The notes beneath the pieces were generated by a model, which was given only the letters and a program-made list of their open reading frames with translations, ran no database searches and was not told the DNA's origin. This document shows positions 41,734-47,834 of a stretch of 47,834 nucleotides of DNA, piece by piece. A program made the translations under genes and the position numbers. The stretch's first letter is position 1. Each line of letters starts with the position of its first letter. This DNA is from Clostridiales bacterium (GTDB lineage Bacteria; Bacillota; Clostridia; Christensenellales; Aristaeellaceae), in NCBI GenBank assembly GCA_012837525.1, contig DUQZ01000093.1:1-47834 (forward strand). The letters run 5' to 3'.

Positions 41734-42635
41734 GCGCCCGGCAGAATAAACCGAACAGACGCGGGCAGCAGCTCCAACTCAAACTGCTTGCCCCTGATGA
41801 TCTCACCGTCCAGGCACAGGACGGTTTCTTTTTGGCAGGTAATGGCGGCGCGTTTGACGCGGCGGTATAAGCGGATGCCTTCAAAATCCGGGCTGTCCAG
41901 GTGCCCGCCTTTTTTGTAGGTGCCCAAGAGCGACACCAGCCTGGAGCGGGAGACCGGGCGGATGGCGCAGACGTCCATCAACCCGTCATCGTTGACAGCC
42001 TTTGGCGCGCAGTGAAAGCCGCCGCCGATATACTGGCCGGAGGCGAAGGAGGCCGTCAGCAGGTTTCCTTCATAAAAGGGCTGCCCATCCAGGTGGACCG
42101 TGCAGTTGGTGTTCAAATGCTTTGTGACCGCGCTGATGGCGCCCACCCAGTAGGCGCGCTTGCCGCCCAGAACAGGCGTGTTGCGAAAGCGCATCATGGT
42201 GGCGGCCGCGTGCGCTTCCAACCCCAGGTTGACCACATTGATGGCGGCGTAGCCGTTCACCTTAATCATGTCCACCAGCACCGTGGGCGCGGTGGTTTGC
42301 TGTTTCAAGTCCAAAAAGCGGTCCACCCCTCCGTACATGCGCGCGTAGTCATTGCCGCTGCCGCAGGGCCACACACCCACCGCGGCATCCGGGGTATGGA
42401 TGAGGGCTGTGGCGACCTCGCCCAAGGTACCGTCCCCGCCGGCCGCGTAAAAGCGCAAGGGACCGGCTTCCTGCGCGCGTACCTCACGCACCAGGCGGGT
42501 CGCGTCGCCCGCGTCCCTTGTAATCAGCACGGTATAGGGCGTGGGCGAGAGGGCGTCCAACTGCGCCTGCAGGCGGCTTTGCGCGTTGCGGCTGCCGGCA
42601 ACAGGGTTGAAGATGATGTAGTGCTTGGTCTCCAC
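41730..42635 (-). CDS. Diacylglycerol kinase-family lipid kinase
   Basis: A 301-residue kinase of the DgkB/YegS group that phosphorylates diacylglycerol or related lipids with ATP at the membrane surface. The nucleotide-binding motif AAGGDGTLGEVATAL is clear, followed by GVWPCGSGNDYARMY, IFNPVAGSRNAQSRLQAQL near the N-terminus and the C-terminal CLDGEIIRGKQFELE. A GTG start at 42635 preceded by GGGGG is preferred; open frame extends to 42677 with a poor site. A terminator just upstream isolates it from the epimerase gene. Confidence 0.85.
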   Translation of the reverse strand: METKHYIIFNPVAGSRNAQSRLQAQLDALSPTPYTVLITRDAGDATRLVREVRAQEAGPLRFYAAGGDGTLGEVATALIHTPDAAVGVWPCGSGNDYARMYGGVDRFLDLKQQTTAPTVLVDMIKVNGYAAINVVNLGLEAHAAATMMRFRNTPVLGGKRAYWVGAISAVTKHLNTNCTVHLDGQPFYEGNLLTASFASGQYIGGGFHCAPKAVNDDGLMDVCAIRPVSRSRLVSLLGTYKKGGHLDSPDFEGIRLYRRVKRAAITCQKETVLCLDGEIIRGKQFELELLPASVRFILPGA

Positions 42636-42683
42636 GCGAGCAACCCCCAAAAACATAATCGCAAGGAATGTACCCACTCCACA

Positions 42684-42710
42684 GAAAAAGCAGGAGACAA
42701 ATGCTCCTGC
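42684..42710 (-). terminator. Terminator of the epimerase transcript
   Basis: GCAGGAG and CTCCTGC stem with 7-base loop followed by TTTTTC on the minus strand, 23 bases after the epimerase stop. Confidence 0.75.
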
Positions 42711-42732
42711 AATTGATCAAATCCGTTTGTTG

Positions 42733-43937
42733 TCAGTCTTTGGCGAGGACCTGTCCCAGCATTTCATCCACCATCAGCAGCATGCGCGGCAGGTGGAAGG
42801 GTCCCTTGAAGGTGCTGCCCTTGCAGGGCGGCTGGGTGGGCTTGCCGTCCCGGCGCAGATAGCCGTACCACTCGCCGTATTCCGGATCGCTGAAGTACTC
42901 CTTGCAGTAGTCAATGGTTTTGATGAACCACTCCAGGTATTCGGGCTTGCCGGTGTCGCGGTAGGCCATCAGGGAGGCGATGGCGGTCTCATTGTGCGGC
43001 CACCACAGCTTCATATCATGCTCATAGGCTTCCGGCGGCAGGCCCTTGCAGTCGATAAAGTACAAAAGGCCGCCGTACTCCTTGTCCCAGCCGGCGTGGA
43101 TGGCATCCAGGAAGAGCTCCTGCGTGTCACCATGCAGCTTTTCATCGCCCAGGCGGTTGGCCTCTTCCATCAAGAACCAGGCGCACTCAATATCATGCCC
43201 GGGGTTGACGACACGGCCGGCGGTAAACTCGTCCTGGAACTCCCCCTTTGGCCCGACGGACTCCAGCGTGCATTTTAAATCCGGCTTCCTGTGATAGGTA
43301 AAGATGTCGTGCACGCACTCTTTGGCGCGTTCATCATACAGCGCGGCGTTCTCCGGATCAGCCTTGCGCAGCACGCTTGTGAGGTTTAAATAGATCATCG
43401 GGTCCGCCAGCGACCGGCCTGTGCGGGTTTCGGGAATGGTCTTGGGCCCCATGCCGGTAGGGTCGTTGATCAGGCCGTGGTTTAGCTGCCAGATGAGCTC
43501 ATACGCCCGCCTGGCGCGCTCCAGGTGCTCCGGCTTTCCGGTTAAAATATAATATTCGGCGTTGGCCATGGCGTAGAAGCCTTCGGAGAAATTGTAGCGG
43601 CGCTGGCGCAGGGGCTTGCCGTCCTTGGTGACGGTGAAATACATGCGGTCGCCCTGTCGCGGTTGATGCAGTATTTCTCCATAAAATCAAGGCAGCTCTC
43701 CGCCGCTGTACGCCATTCCGGTTTTTCCCCATACTGGTTGCATAATTTGGAGAAGGTCCACGCGCAGCGGCCCTGCATCCACACACTCTTGTCGGTGGAG
43801 AACACGCGGCCCTGCCGGTCCAGGCAGGTATAGACGCCGCCATATTCGCTGTCCATCCCGTTGTCCAGCCAGAAGCGGACGCAGCGGTCCAGCTCATCCT
43901 TGATCCACTGATGAATGCCCCGTAGTTGTTCCTTCAT
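42733..43937 (-). pseudogene. N-acylglucosamine 2-epimerase-family enzyme (AGE), single-base frameshift
   Basis: An (alpha/alpha)6-barrel sugar 2-epimerase, about 401 residues if repaired, normal for AGE/RenBP and cellobiose epimerases. The start MKEQLRGIHQWIKDELDRC at 43937 has AGGAGG. The N-terminal frame runs to DFMEKYCINRD, then a missing base near 43655-43665 (in AGGGCGACC) shifts to MYFTVTKDGKPLRQRRYNFS. Family motifs of the rest are intact: NPGHDIECAWFLMEEA, WWPHNETAIAS and WYGYLRRDGKPTQPPCKGS. The GlcNAc/ManNAc versus disaccharide specificity is not decided. It lies downstream of a GntR-type regulator on the same strand. Probably either a sequencing error or a recent inactivation. Confidence 0.85.
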
Positions 43938-43958
43938 ATGAACCTCCTCATCAATAAA

Positions 43959-43986
43959 ACATCCATGCCGAGGGCGGGATGGATGT
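43959..43986 (-). terminator. Hairpin terminator between gntR and the epimerase gene
   Basis: ACATCCAT and ATGGATGT stem followed by TTTTATT on the minus strand. It lies 8 bases after the regulator stop and just before the epimerase ribosome binding site, so it may attenuate read-through. Confidence 0.65.
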
Positions 43987-43994
43987 TGATATGG

Positions 43995-44690
43995 TTAGAT
44001 CTCTTCGAAACTTTTGGCTTTCTTGGAATACTTGCCGGAGGCGAAATGCGCCATCATCGCGGCGTAGAAGGCCTCTTCGTTGCCGGCTTCCAGCGCGCGC
44101 ACGATGTTCTCGTGCTTGATGATGGTGTCGTCCAGGTGCTTGAATTTTTCCTCGGTCTTGAAGTTTTCGTCCACATCCCAGATGGCGTTCATCATGGAGG
44201 TGAGGGACTGGTTGCCGATGCGGGAGAAAATGGCCATGTGGAACTCGCGGTCGTGCTCCGTAAAGATGCGCTGCTCCTCCCACTGCTGCTTGATGGCCTC
44301 CATGATCTCCCGGATGCGGGCGACGTCCTCGCCTTCCAGGGTTTCAAAAGCCTGGCGCATATAGGCCAATTCCAGCCGTTTTCTGATGTCCAGCATTTCC
44401 GCGACGGCGTTGTCCTCCTCCCCTGCGGCGGCGAAGATGACATTTTGGAACACAAAATCCAGGTTAAAGGCCTTGAGCATCGTGCCCCGGCCAGGCTGCG
44501 CAGACACCATGCCCAGCAGTTCCATGGACTTGATGGCCTCGCGCAGCACGTTGCGGCTGACGCCCAGCATGTCCACCAGCGCCTGCTCTGTGGGCAGCAA
44601 ATCCCCCGGTTGCAGGTTGTTTTGTAGGATATAGGCGCGAATCTGGCGGAATACCAGCGAATACAGCTTTTCCCCTCTTCTCTTAACCAT
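43995..44690 (-). CDS. GntR/FadR-family transcriptional regulator
   Basis: A 231-residue regulator. The N-terminal winged helix is typical GntR: LQPGDLLPTEQALVDMLGVS, RNVLREAIKSMELLGMVSAQ and PGRGTMLKAF. The C-terminal all-helical FCD domain (about 90-225) binds the effector, with metal-ligand-like His and Asp in the helical part (HDREFHMAIFSRIGN). FadR-type FCD regulators respond to organic or sugar acids; here the next gene is a sugar epimerase. GGAGG before the ATG at 44690. A GTTGA-4-TCAAC dyad covers its own promoter -35, suggesting autoregulation. Confidence 0.9.
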   Translation of the reverse strand: MVKRRGEKLYSLVFRQIRAYILQNNLQPGDLLPTEQALVDMLGVSRNVLREAIKSMELLGMVSAQPGRGTMLKAFNLDFVFQNVIFAAAGEEDNAVAEMLDIRKRLELAYMRQAFETLEGEDVARIREIMEAIKQQWEEQRIFTEHDREFHMAIFSRIGNQSLTSMMNAIWDVDENFKTEEKFKHLDDTIIKHENIVRALEAGNEEAFYAAMMAHFASGKYSKKAKSFEEI

Positions 44691-44717
44691 GTGAACCTCC
44701 GTTAATCCTTGCCCTAC

Positions 44718-44746
44718 AATATACAGCAATTTGTTGAATTGTCAAC
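44718..44746 (-). promoter_or_regulatory. gntR promoter with operator-like dyad
   Basis: TTGACA (44740-44745), a 16-nt spacer and TATATT (44718-44723) on the minus strand. The perfect dyad GTTGAATTGTCAAC (44733-44746) overlaps the -35 box and spacer, so the FadR-type regulator downstream may bind it. Confidence 0.65.
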
Positions 44747-44823
44747 GATTTACGGGCGGTTTTGACATCATTGTTGCAGAAAATTCACAGTTTGTCCTAT
44801 GAAGCCAGGATTCGCACAGACAA

Positions 44824-44851
44824 CAGCCCCAGGCCGGCTGGTCTGGGGCTG
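44824..44851 (-). terminator. Terminator of the H1-like protein gene
   Basis: CAGCCCCAG/CTGGGGCTG, a perfect 9-bp stem with a GC-rich loop, about 20 bases after the stop on the minus strand, followed by TTGTCTG. Confidence 0.65.
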
Positions 44852-44869
44852 TCACAATGGTATTAGCGT

Positions 44870-45334
44870 TTACTTTTTACCCGGGTCCACGACCGATTTG
44901 ATCATGCCCTCCAAATCAAGGCCCGCGTCCTTCAAGCCGTCCAGCACGCCGCCCAGCAGGCTTTCTTCCTTCTTGGCGGTGGTCTTTTTAGTTGTGCTTG
45001 TCTTTTTGGCGGGTGTTTTCCTGGCGGTGGTGGTCTTCTTCGCGGTGGATGCCGCCTTGGCCGTGGTCTTTTTGGCAGTTGTAGTTGTCTTTTTCGCGGT
45101 GGTCTTGGCGGCAGATGCCGTCTTCTTCGCGGTGGTAGTCGCCTTCTTGGCGGCGGTGGTGGTCTTGGCCGCCGCGGCCTTGGTCTTGGCGGCAGTCAGC
45201 TTGCGCTTCTCGCTCATCAGTTTCTTTTTGTCCTCGGCCAATTTTTCCATGCGCGTTTTAAGCTTCGCGATGTCCTCATTGACCTTGGCGATGGACGCTT
45301 CCACCTGTTTGAGCGTCAGTTTCTTCTCAGCCAT
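44870..45334 (-). CDS. Histone-H1-like Lys/Ala/Thr-rich protein with N-terminal coiled coil
   Basis: A 154-residue protein in three parts. An N-terminal helical coiled coil (about 5-48) is rich in Lys, Glu and Leu. A long repeat-like region (about 48-120) consists almost only of Ala, Lys and Thr in motifs such as KKTTTTAKKTTAK, and resembles eukaryotic histone H1 tails and bacterial H1-like proteins. A short acidic C-terminal helix (LLGGVLDGLKDAGLDLEGMI) follows. DNA condensation is a plausible but unproven role; phasin-like proteins also look like this. AGGAGG precedes the ATG at 45334. The tail has many GCC/AAG/ACC-type codons and reads as a true gene on the minus strand. Confidence 0.8.
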   Translation of the reverse strand: MAEKKLTLKQVEASIAKVNEDIAKLKTRMEKLAEDKKKLMSEKRKLTAAKTKAAAAKTTTAAKKATTTAKKTASAAKTTAKKTTTTAKKTTAKAASTAKKTTTARKTPAKKTSTTKKTTAKKEESLLGGVLDGLKDAGLDLEGMIKSVVDPGKK

Positions 45335-45387
45335 CCGGCACCTCCTTTAAAATTCCTTACCAGGATTGTACACACAGCGCGCGGTGG

Positions 45388-46830
45388 TTACACGCGTTTG
45401 AAGGCCCACTTGCCGCTTTCAAAGCGCCGGTAAAAGAAGATAAGCCGCAGGCCGATCTCCGCCAGGCTGAGCAGCCAGACCATGGGCAGATCCAGCATCA
45501 GCACATCCACCGCCAGCCAGGCCATCACAGGGCGGATGATGGACACGCACACCATCATCACGCCGGCCACGTACAGGTTGTCCCCCGCGCCCCGCAGGCC
45601 GCCGGACAGCACTACAGAGGACATCTGCAAAGGCTGCATGAGGGCGACCACCAGCATGGTCTGCGCCGCGTACATGATGACATGCGCGGCGTCCGGCGTG
45701 CCGGGGTTGATGAACAGCTGGCTGACCGGGTAGCGGAACAGCGCTGTTAAAGCCCCCAGCAGCAGGCTGAGTACCAACGCGATACGCTGTGTGACCTTGC
45801 CGTACAGCAGGCTCAAATCCCGCCGGTCACGGCCCAGGTTCTGCCCTACCAGGGAGGTTGCGGCCACGGACAAGCCGTCGGCGAAATTGAAGGTAAGCGC
45901 CAGGAACTGCATGGCGATGTTGTGCGCCGCGAACATCGTGACGCCAAGGGAATACATGATGCGGCTGTAGAGGAAAAAGCCGATGCGCATGCTGGTTTGC
46001 TCCACCACCGCGTTGCCGCCCACCTTGACGATGGCGCGCATGGTGTGCGGGTCAACCCGCCAGTTGTCCCTAAAGGAGATGCGCAGATAGCTGTTCTTAT
46101 AATGCATGATGGCCACAAAGGACAGGATGAGGCCCACCACCATGCCGATGACGCTGGCGATGGCGGCGCCCCGGATGCCTATGGCCGGGAAGCCCAGGTG
46201 GCCGAAGATGAGCAGGAAGTTGAAGAACACGTTGACCAGGTTTGAGATGATGTTGACCTTCATGGGGATCTTGGTGTCCCCCACGCCGCGCAGCGCGGCG
46301 CTGATGCACATGCTGACCGCGTTCACGGGCAGGGCATAGGCCATAATCACAAAATAATCCACCGCGCCGCGCAGCACCGCCGCGTCATCCGGCGTGCGGT
46401 CATGCCCGCCGGCCAAGCGCATCAAGGGCTCCGCAAAAATGACAGTGAGGGCCGCGACGATGACGGAGAGGGCAAAGCCCAGCATGATGGCGTTGCGCAG
46501 GGTGGCATTGGCCGCGTCACGCCGGCCTTCGCCCTTCCTGCGGGCGACGATGGCGGTGACGCCCACGTTGAGCGCGAAGAAGAGCATCAGCATGATCATG
46601 CGCGGCTGGCCGGGCAGCGAGACCGCCGCCAGCGCGTTTTTGCCCAACTGGCCCACCATGATGATGTCGGCCGAGCCAATCAGGCTCATCAACACCAATT
46701 CCAGGATGGCAGGCATGGCGATGGTGAAGACCTGCCCGTAGGCTTCCCTGCTGTTTGGAATCTCGCCCAGGCGCCTGTTTTCCGGTACAAGCGAAGAAGA
46801 GGCGAACAGGCGCCTCAAATAATCCTTCAA
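45388..46830 (-). CDS. MATE-family multidrug efflux transporter
   Basis: A 480-residue protein with about twelve membrane helices. MATE features: VFTIAMPAILELVLMSLIGS, DIIMVGQLGKNALAAVSLPG, the paired half GNAVVEQTSMRIGFFLYSRI and ATSLVGQNLGRDRRDLS. Uses an Na+ or H+ gradient to export cationic drugs or metabolites. The start codon is TTG at 46830, with AGGGGGTTC about ten bases upstream. It has its own promoter between the preceding terminator and the gene. Substrate unknown. Confidence 0.92.
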   Translation of the reverse strand: MKDYLRRLFASSSLVPENRRLGEIPNSREAYGQVFTIAMPAILELVLMSLIGSADIIMVGQLGKNALAAVSLPGQPRMIMLMLFFALNVGVTAIVARRKGEGRRDAANATLRNAIMLGFALSVIVAALTVIFAEPLMRLAGGHDRTPDDAAVLRGAVDYFVIMAYALPVNAVSMCISAALRGVGDTKIPMKVNIISNLVNVFFNFLLIFGHLGFPAIGIRGAAIASVIGMVVGLILSFVAIMHYKNSYLRISFRDNWRVDPHTMRAIVKVGGNAVVEQTSMRIGFFLYSRIMYSLGVTMFAAHNIAMQFLALTFNFADGLSVAATSLVGQNLGRDRRDLSLLYGKVTQRIALVLSLLLGALTALFRYPVSQLFINPGTPDAAHVIMYAAQTMLVVALMQPLQMSSVVLSGGLRGAGDNLYVAGVMMVCVSIIRPVMAWLAVDVLMLDLPMVWLLSLAEIGLRLIFFYRRFESGKWAFKRV

Positions 46831-46880
46831 GCTACAAGAACCCCCTATCAGTCGATGTATCTATCCTAACAGACGGTATT

Positions 46881-46909
46881 ATTATAAACAATCAAAGCAC
46901 AAAAAACAA
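46881..46909 (-). promoter_or_regulatory. Promoter of the MATE gene
   Basis: TTGTTT (46904-46909), a 17-nt spacer and TATAAT (46881-46886) on the minus strand, about 50 bases before the TTG start. Confidence 0.7.
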
Positions 46910-46936
46910 ACACGCGGCCAGGTTGGCCGCGCGGTC
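46910..46936 (-). terminator. Terminator of the YugP-like protease gene
   Basis: CGCGGCCA and TGGCCGCG stem followed by TGTTTGTTTTTT on the minus strand, 9 bases after the protease stop; its U-tract overlaps the MATE promoter -35 box. Confidence 0.75.
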
Positions 46937-46944
46937 AAAACAGA

Positions 46945-47640
46945 TCAGTCCCTACTGCGCGAGTTGCCCGCGATTAAGATGAGGCGCAGCAGTTGCAGCA
47001 TGGCGCCAATGGCGCTGGCCACATAGGTCATGGCGGCGGCGCGCAGCATGGCTTTGGCGCCCCGCTCCTCCTCCGGCGTGGTGATGATGCCGCTGGTGGT
47101 CAGCATGCGGATGGCGCGGGAGGACGCGTTAAACTCTGTAGGCAGGGTAATTAGGGCAAACAGCACCGCCAGGGAAAAAAGCACGATGCCAGCCCAGACC
47201 AGCGGCTGAAAGGACATGACGATGCCCAGGATGAAAATGGGCATACTGAGGCTTGAACCGATGTTGACCACCGGCACAATGGCGCTGCGCAGGCCCAGGG
47301 GCGCATAGCCCTCGTGCTTTTGCATGGCGTGGCCCGCCTCGTGCGCAGCCACCGCGACCGCGGCCACGCTGGAGGAGTTGTAGACCTCCTCAGACAGGCT
47401 GAGCACCTCGGTCTTGGGGTTGTAGTGGTCCGTCAGCGCGCCGGGCACCCGCTCCAGCCCCACGTTGTGGTTGCCGGCGTCATGCAGCATGCGGGTGACA
47501 GCCTCCGCCGCCCTGATGCCCTTTTGGGTGGGCAGGCGGCTGTATTTTTTATAGGCAGATTTGACCATGCTCTGCGCCCAGAAGGCCAGCAGAAAAGCCG
47601 GAATCAGCAACAGGAAGGTGGGATCATAAAACAGGGGCAT
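46945..47640 (-). CDS. YugP-like membrane zinc metallopeptidase
   Basis: A 231-residue protein with the zinc motif HEAGHAMQKHE (His100, Glu101, His104) between an N-terminal helix (LLLIPAFLLAFWAQ) and a group of C-terminal helices (IPVVNIGSS region, IVLFSLAVLFALITLP, TYVASAIGAMLQLLRLILIA). AEAVTRMLHDAGNHNVGLER and a second acidic segment PTEFNASSRAI, where the third ligand is expected, follow the family. YugP proteins are widespread in Bacillota; substrate unknown. AGGAG precedes the ATG at 47640. Confidence 0.9.
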   Translation of the reverse strand: MPLFYDPTFLLLIPAFLLAFWAQSMVKSAYKKYSRLPTQKGIRAAEAVTRMLHDAGNHNVGLERVPGALTDHYNPKTEVLSLSEEVYNSSSVAAVAVAAHEAGHAMQKHEGYAPLGLRSAIVPVVNIGSSLSMPIFILGIVMSFQPLVWAGIVLFSLAVLFALITLPTEFNASSRAIRMLTTSGIITTPEEERGAKAMLRAAAMTYVASAIGAMLQLLRLILIAGNSRSRD

Positions 47641-47683
47641 AACAGTCTCCTCTCAACAGCATAAAAAATAACATTACACCGTT

Positions 47684-47689
47684 ATTATA
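47684..47689 (-). promoter_or_regulatory. -10 element of the YugP-like gene
   Basis: TATAAT in an extended TGGTATAAT form on the minus strand, about 45 bases before the start codon; the -35 box is indistinct. Confidence 0.5.
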
Positions 47690-47728
47690 CCACCCAAAAC
47701 GCAGCGAAATATCAATAAATGGTGAATA

Positions 47729-47761
47729 GCAAACGCCCGGGCGGCGCAGGCTGCCCGGGCT
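47729..47761 (-). terminator. Terminator of the gene at the right edge
   Basis: GCCCGGGC/GCCCGGGC palindromic stem arms around a GC-rich loop, followed by GTTTGC on the minus strand; poor U-run. Confidence 0.5.
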
Positions 47762-47778
47762 TAAGTTAACAGATGATG

Positions 47779-47834
47779 TTACTTGGAGATGGTGACTTGC
47801 TTGAAGTACTTGTATCCCAGCGGGATGGAGAAGA
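47779..47834 (-). CDS. 3' end of a gene running off the window
   Basis: The minus strand from the right edge reads an open frame ending FSIPLGYKYFKQVTISK and a TAA stop (47779-47781), just before a terminator. Too short to identify. Confidence 0.5.
   Translation of the reverse strand, partial: FSIPLGYKYFKQVTISK

Noticed and set aside
44990-45200. Assembly artefact or tandem DNA repeat in the H1-like gene
   Set aside because: The protein repeat is degenerate at DNA level, stays in frame, and has a normal start, ribosome binding site and terminator.

Overview
The window looks like a chromosome segment of a strictly anaerobic, Gram-positive-type bacterium of the class Clostridia (Bacillota). 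The G+C content is fairly high. Evidence for this placement: pyruvate:ferredoxin oxidoreductase, an RNF-type redox pump, an ECF-type ThiT thiamine transporter under a TPP riboswitch, YlxP-like (DUF503) and YugP-like proteins, strong AGGAGG ribosome binding sites, and no outer-membrane genes. The species cannot be told from the sequence alone. No rRNA, tRNA, CRISPR array, transposase or phage gene was seen. Almost all of the window is ordinary housekeeping and metabolic coding sequence in short operons separated by clear hairpin terminators.

Layout. 1-2530 (minus): tryptophanase, cut by the window edge, and thiT behind a TPP riboswitch and terminator. 2590-7218 (plus): two proteins of unknown function, an ABC exporter and a beta-CASP RNA-processing metallo-hydrolase. 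7285-10112 (minus): a PepSY-like anti-sigma factor, its ECF sigma factor, and exonuclease III. 10222-12385 (plus): an aldo/keto reductase, a GyrI-like/zinc-ribbon protein and DUF503. 12445-16106 (minus): exported MsrB, a zinc metallopeptidase, a HAD phosphatase and an MFS transporter. 16222-20580 (minus): a galactose/methyl-galactoside ABC operon mglBAC, with mglC frameshifted, plus a DUF1349 protein. 20737-22516 (minus): a DsrE-like protein, a 373-bp block dense in hairpins, and a secreted SH3 protein.

22673-27061 (minus) is the most interesting locus. Four membrane subunits in the order RnfD-G-E-A are followed by an NqrF-type flavin/2Fe-2S NADH dehydrogenase subunit and a small unknown protein. 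There is no RnfB, RnfC or NqrA in the operon. It reads as an RNF/NQR chimera. 27254-31569 (plus) carries nitroreductase, pirin, a small membrane protein, ferritin, a short-chain dehydrogenase and an unusual SGNH-hydrolase/AraC-HTH fusion. 31566-35156 (minus) carries a TSUP permease, a secreted SH3/RCC1-like protein, a small protein like the middle domain of FakA, a DsbA/FrnE oxidoreductase and a secreted small protein. That last gene is divergent from an OmpR/histidine kinase pair (35324-37439, plus).

37554-47834 holds the large nifJ gene (minus) and a divergent PadR regulator (plus). The remaining genes are on the minus strand: a diacylglycerol-kinase-like lipid kinase, a frameshifted AGE-family sugar 2-epimerase under a GntR/FadR-type regulator, a histone-H1-like Lys/Ala/Thr-rich protein, a MATE exporter and a YugP-like protease.

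Physiologically the genes suggest amino-acid and sugar fermentation (tryptophanase, mgl, epimerase). Pyruvate would be oxidised by PFOR to give reduced ferredoxin, with a membrane redox pump running on NADH. Two genes, mglC and the epimerase, each carry one single-base frameshift. Both shifts have the same sign and lie in G-rich runs, so sequencing error is as likely as real decay.
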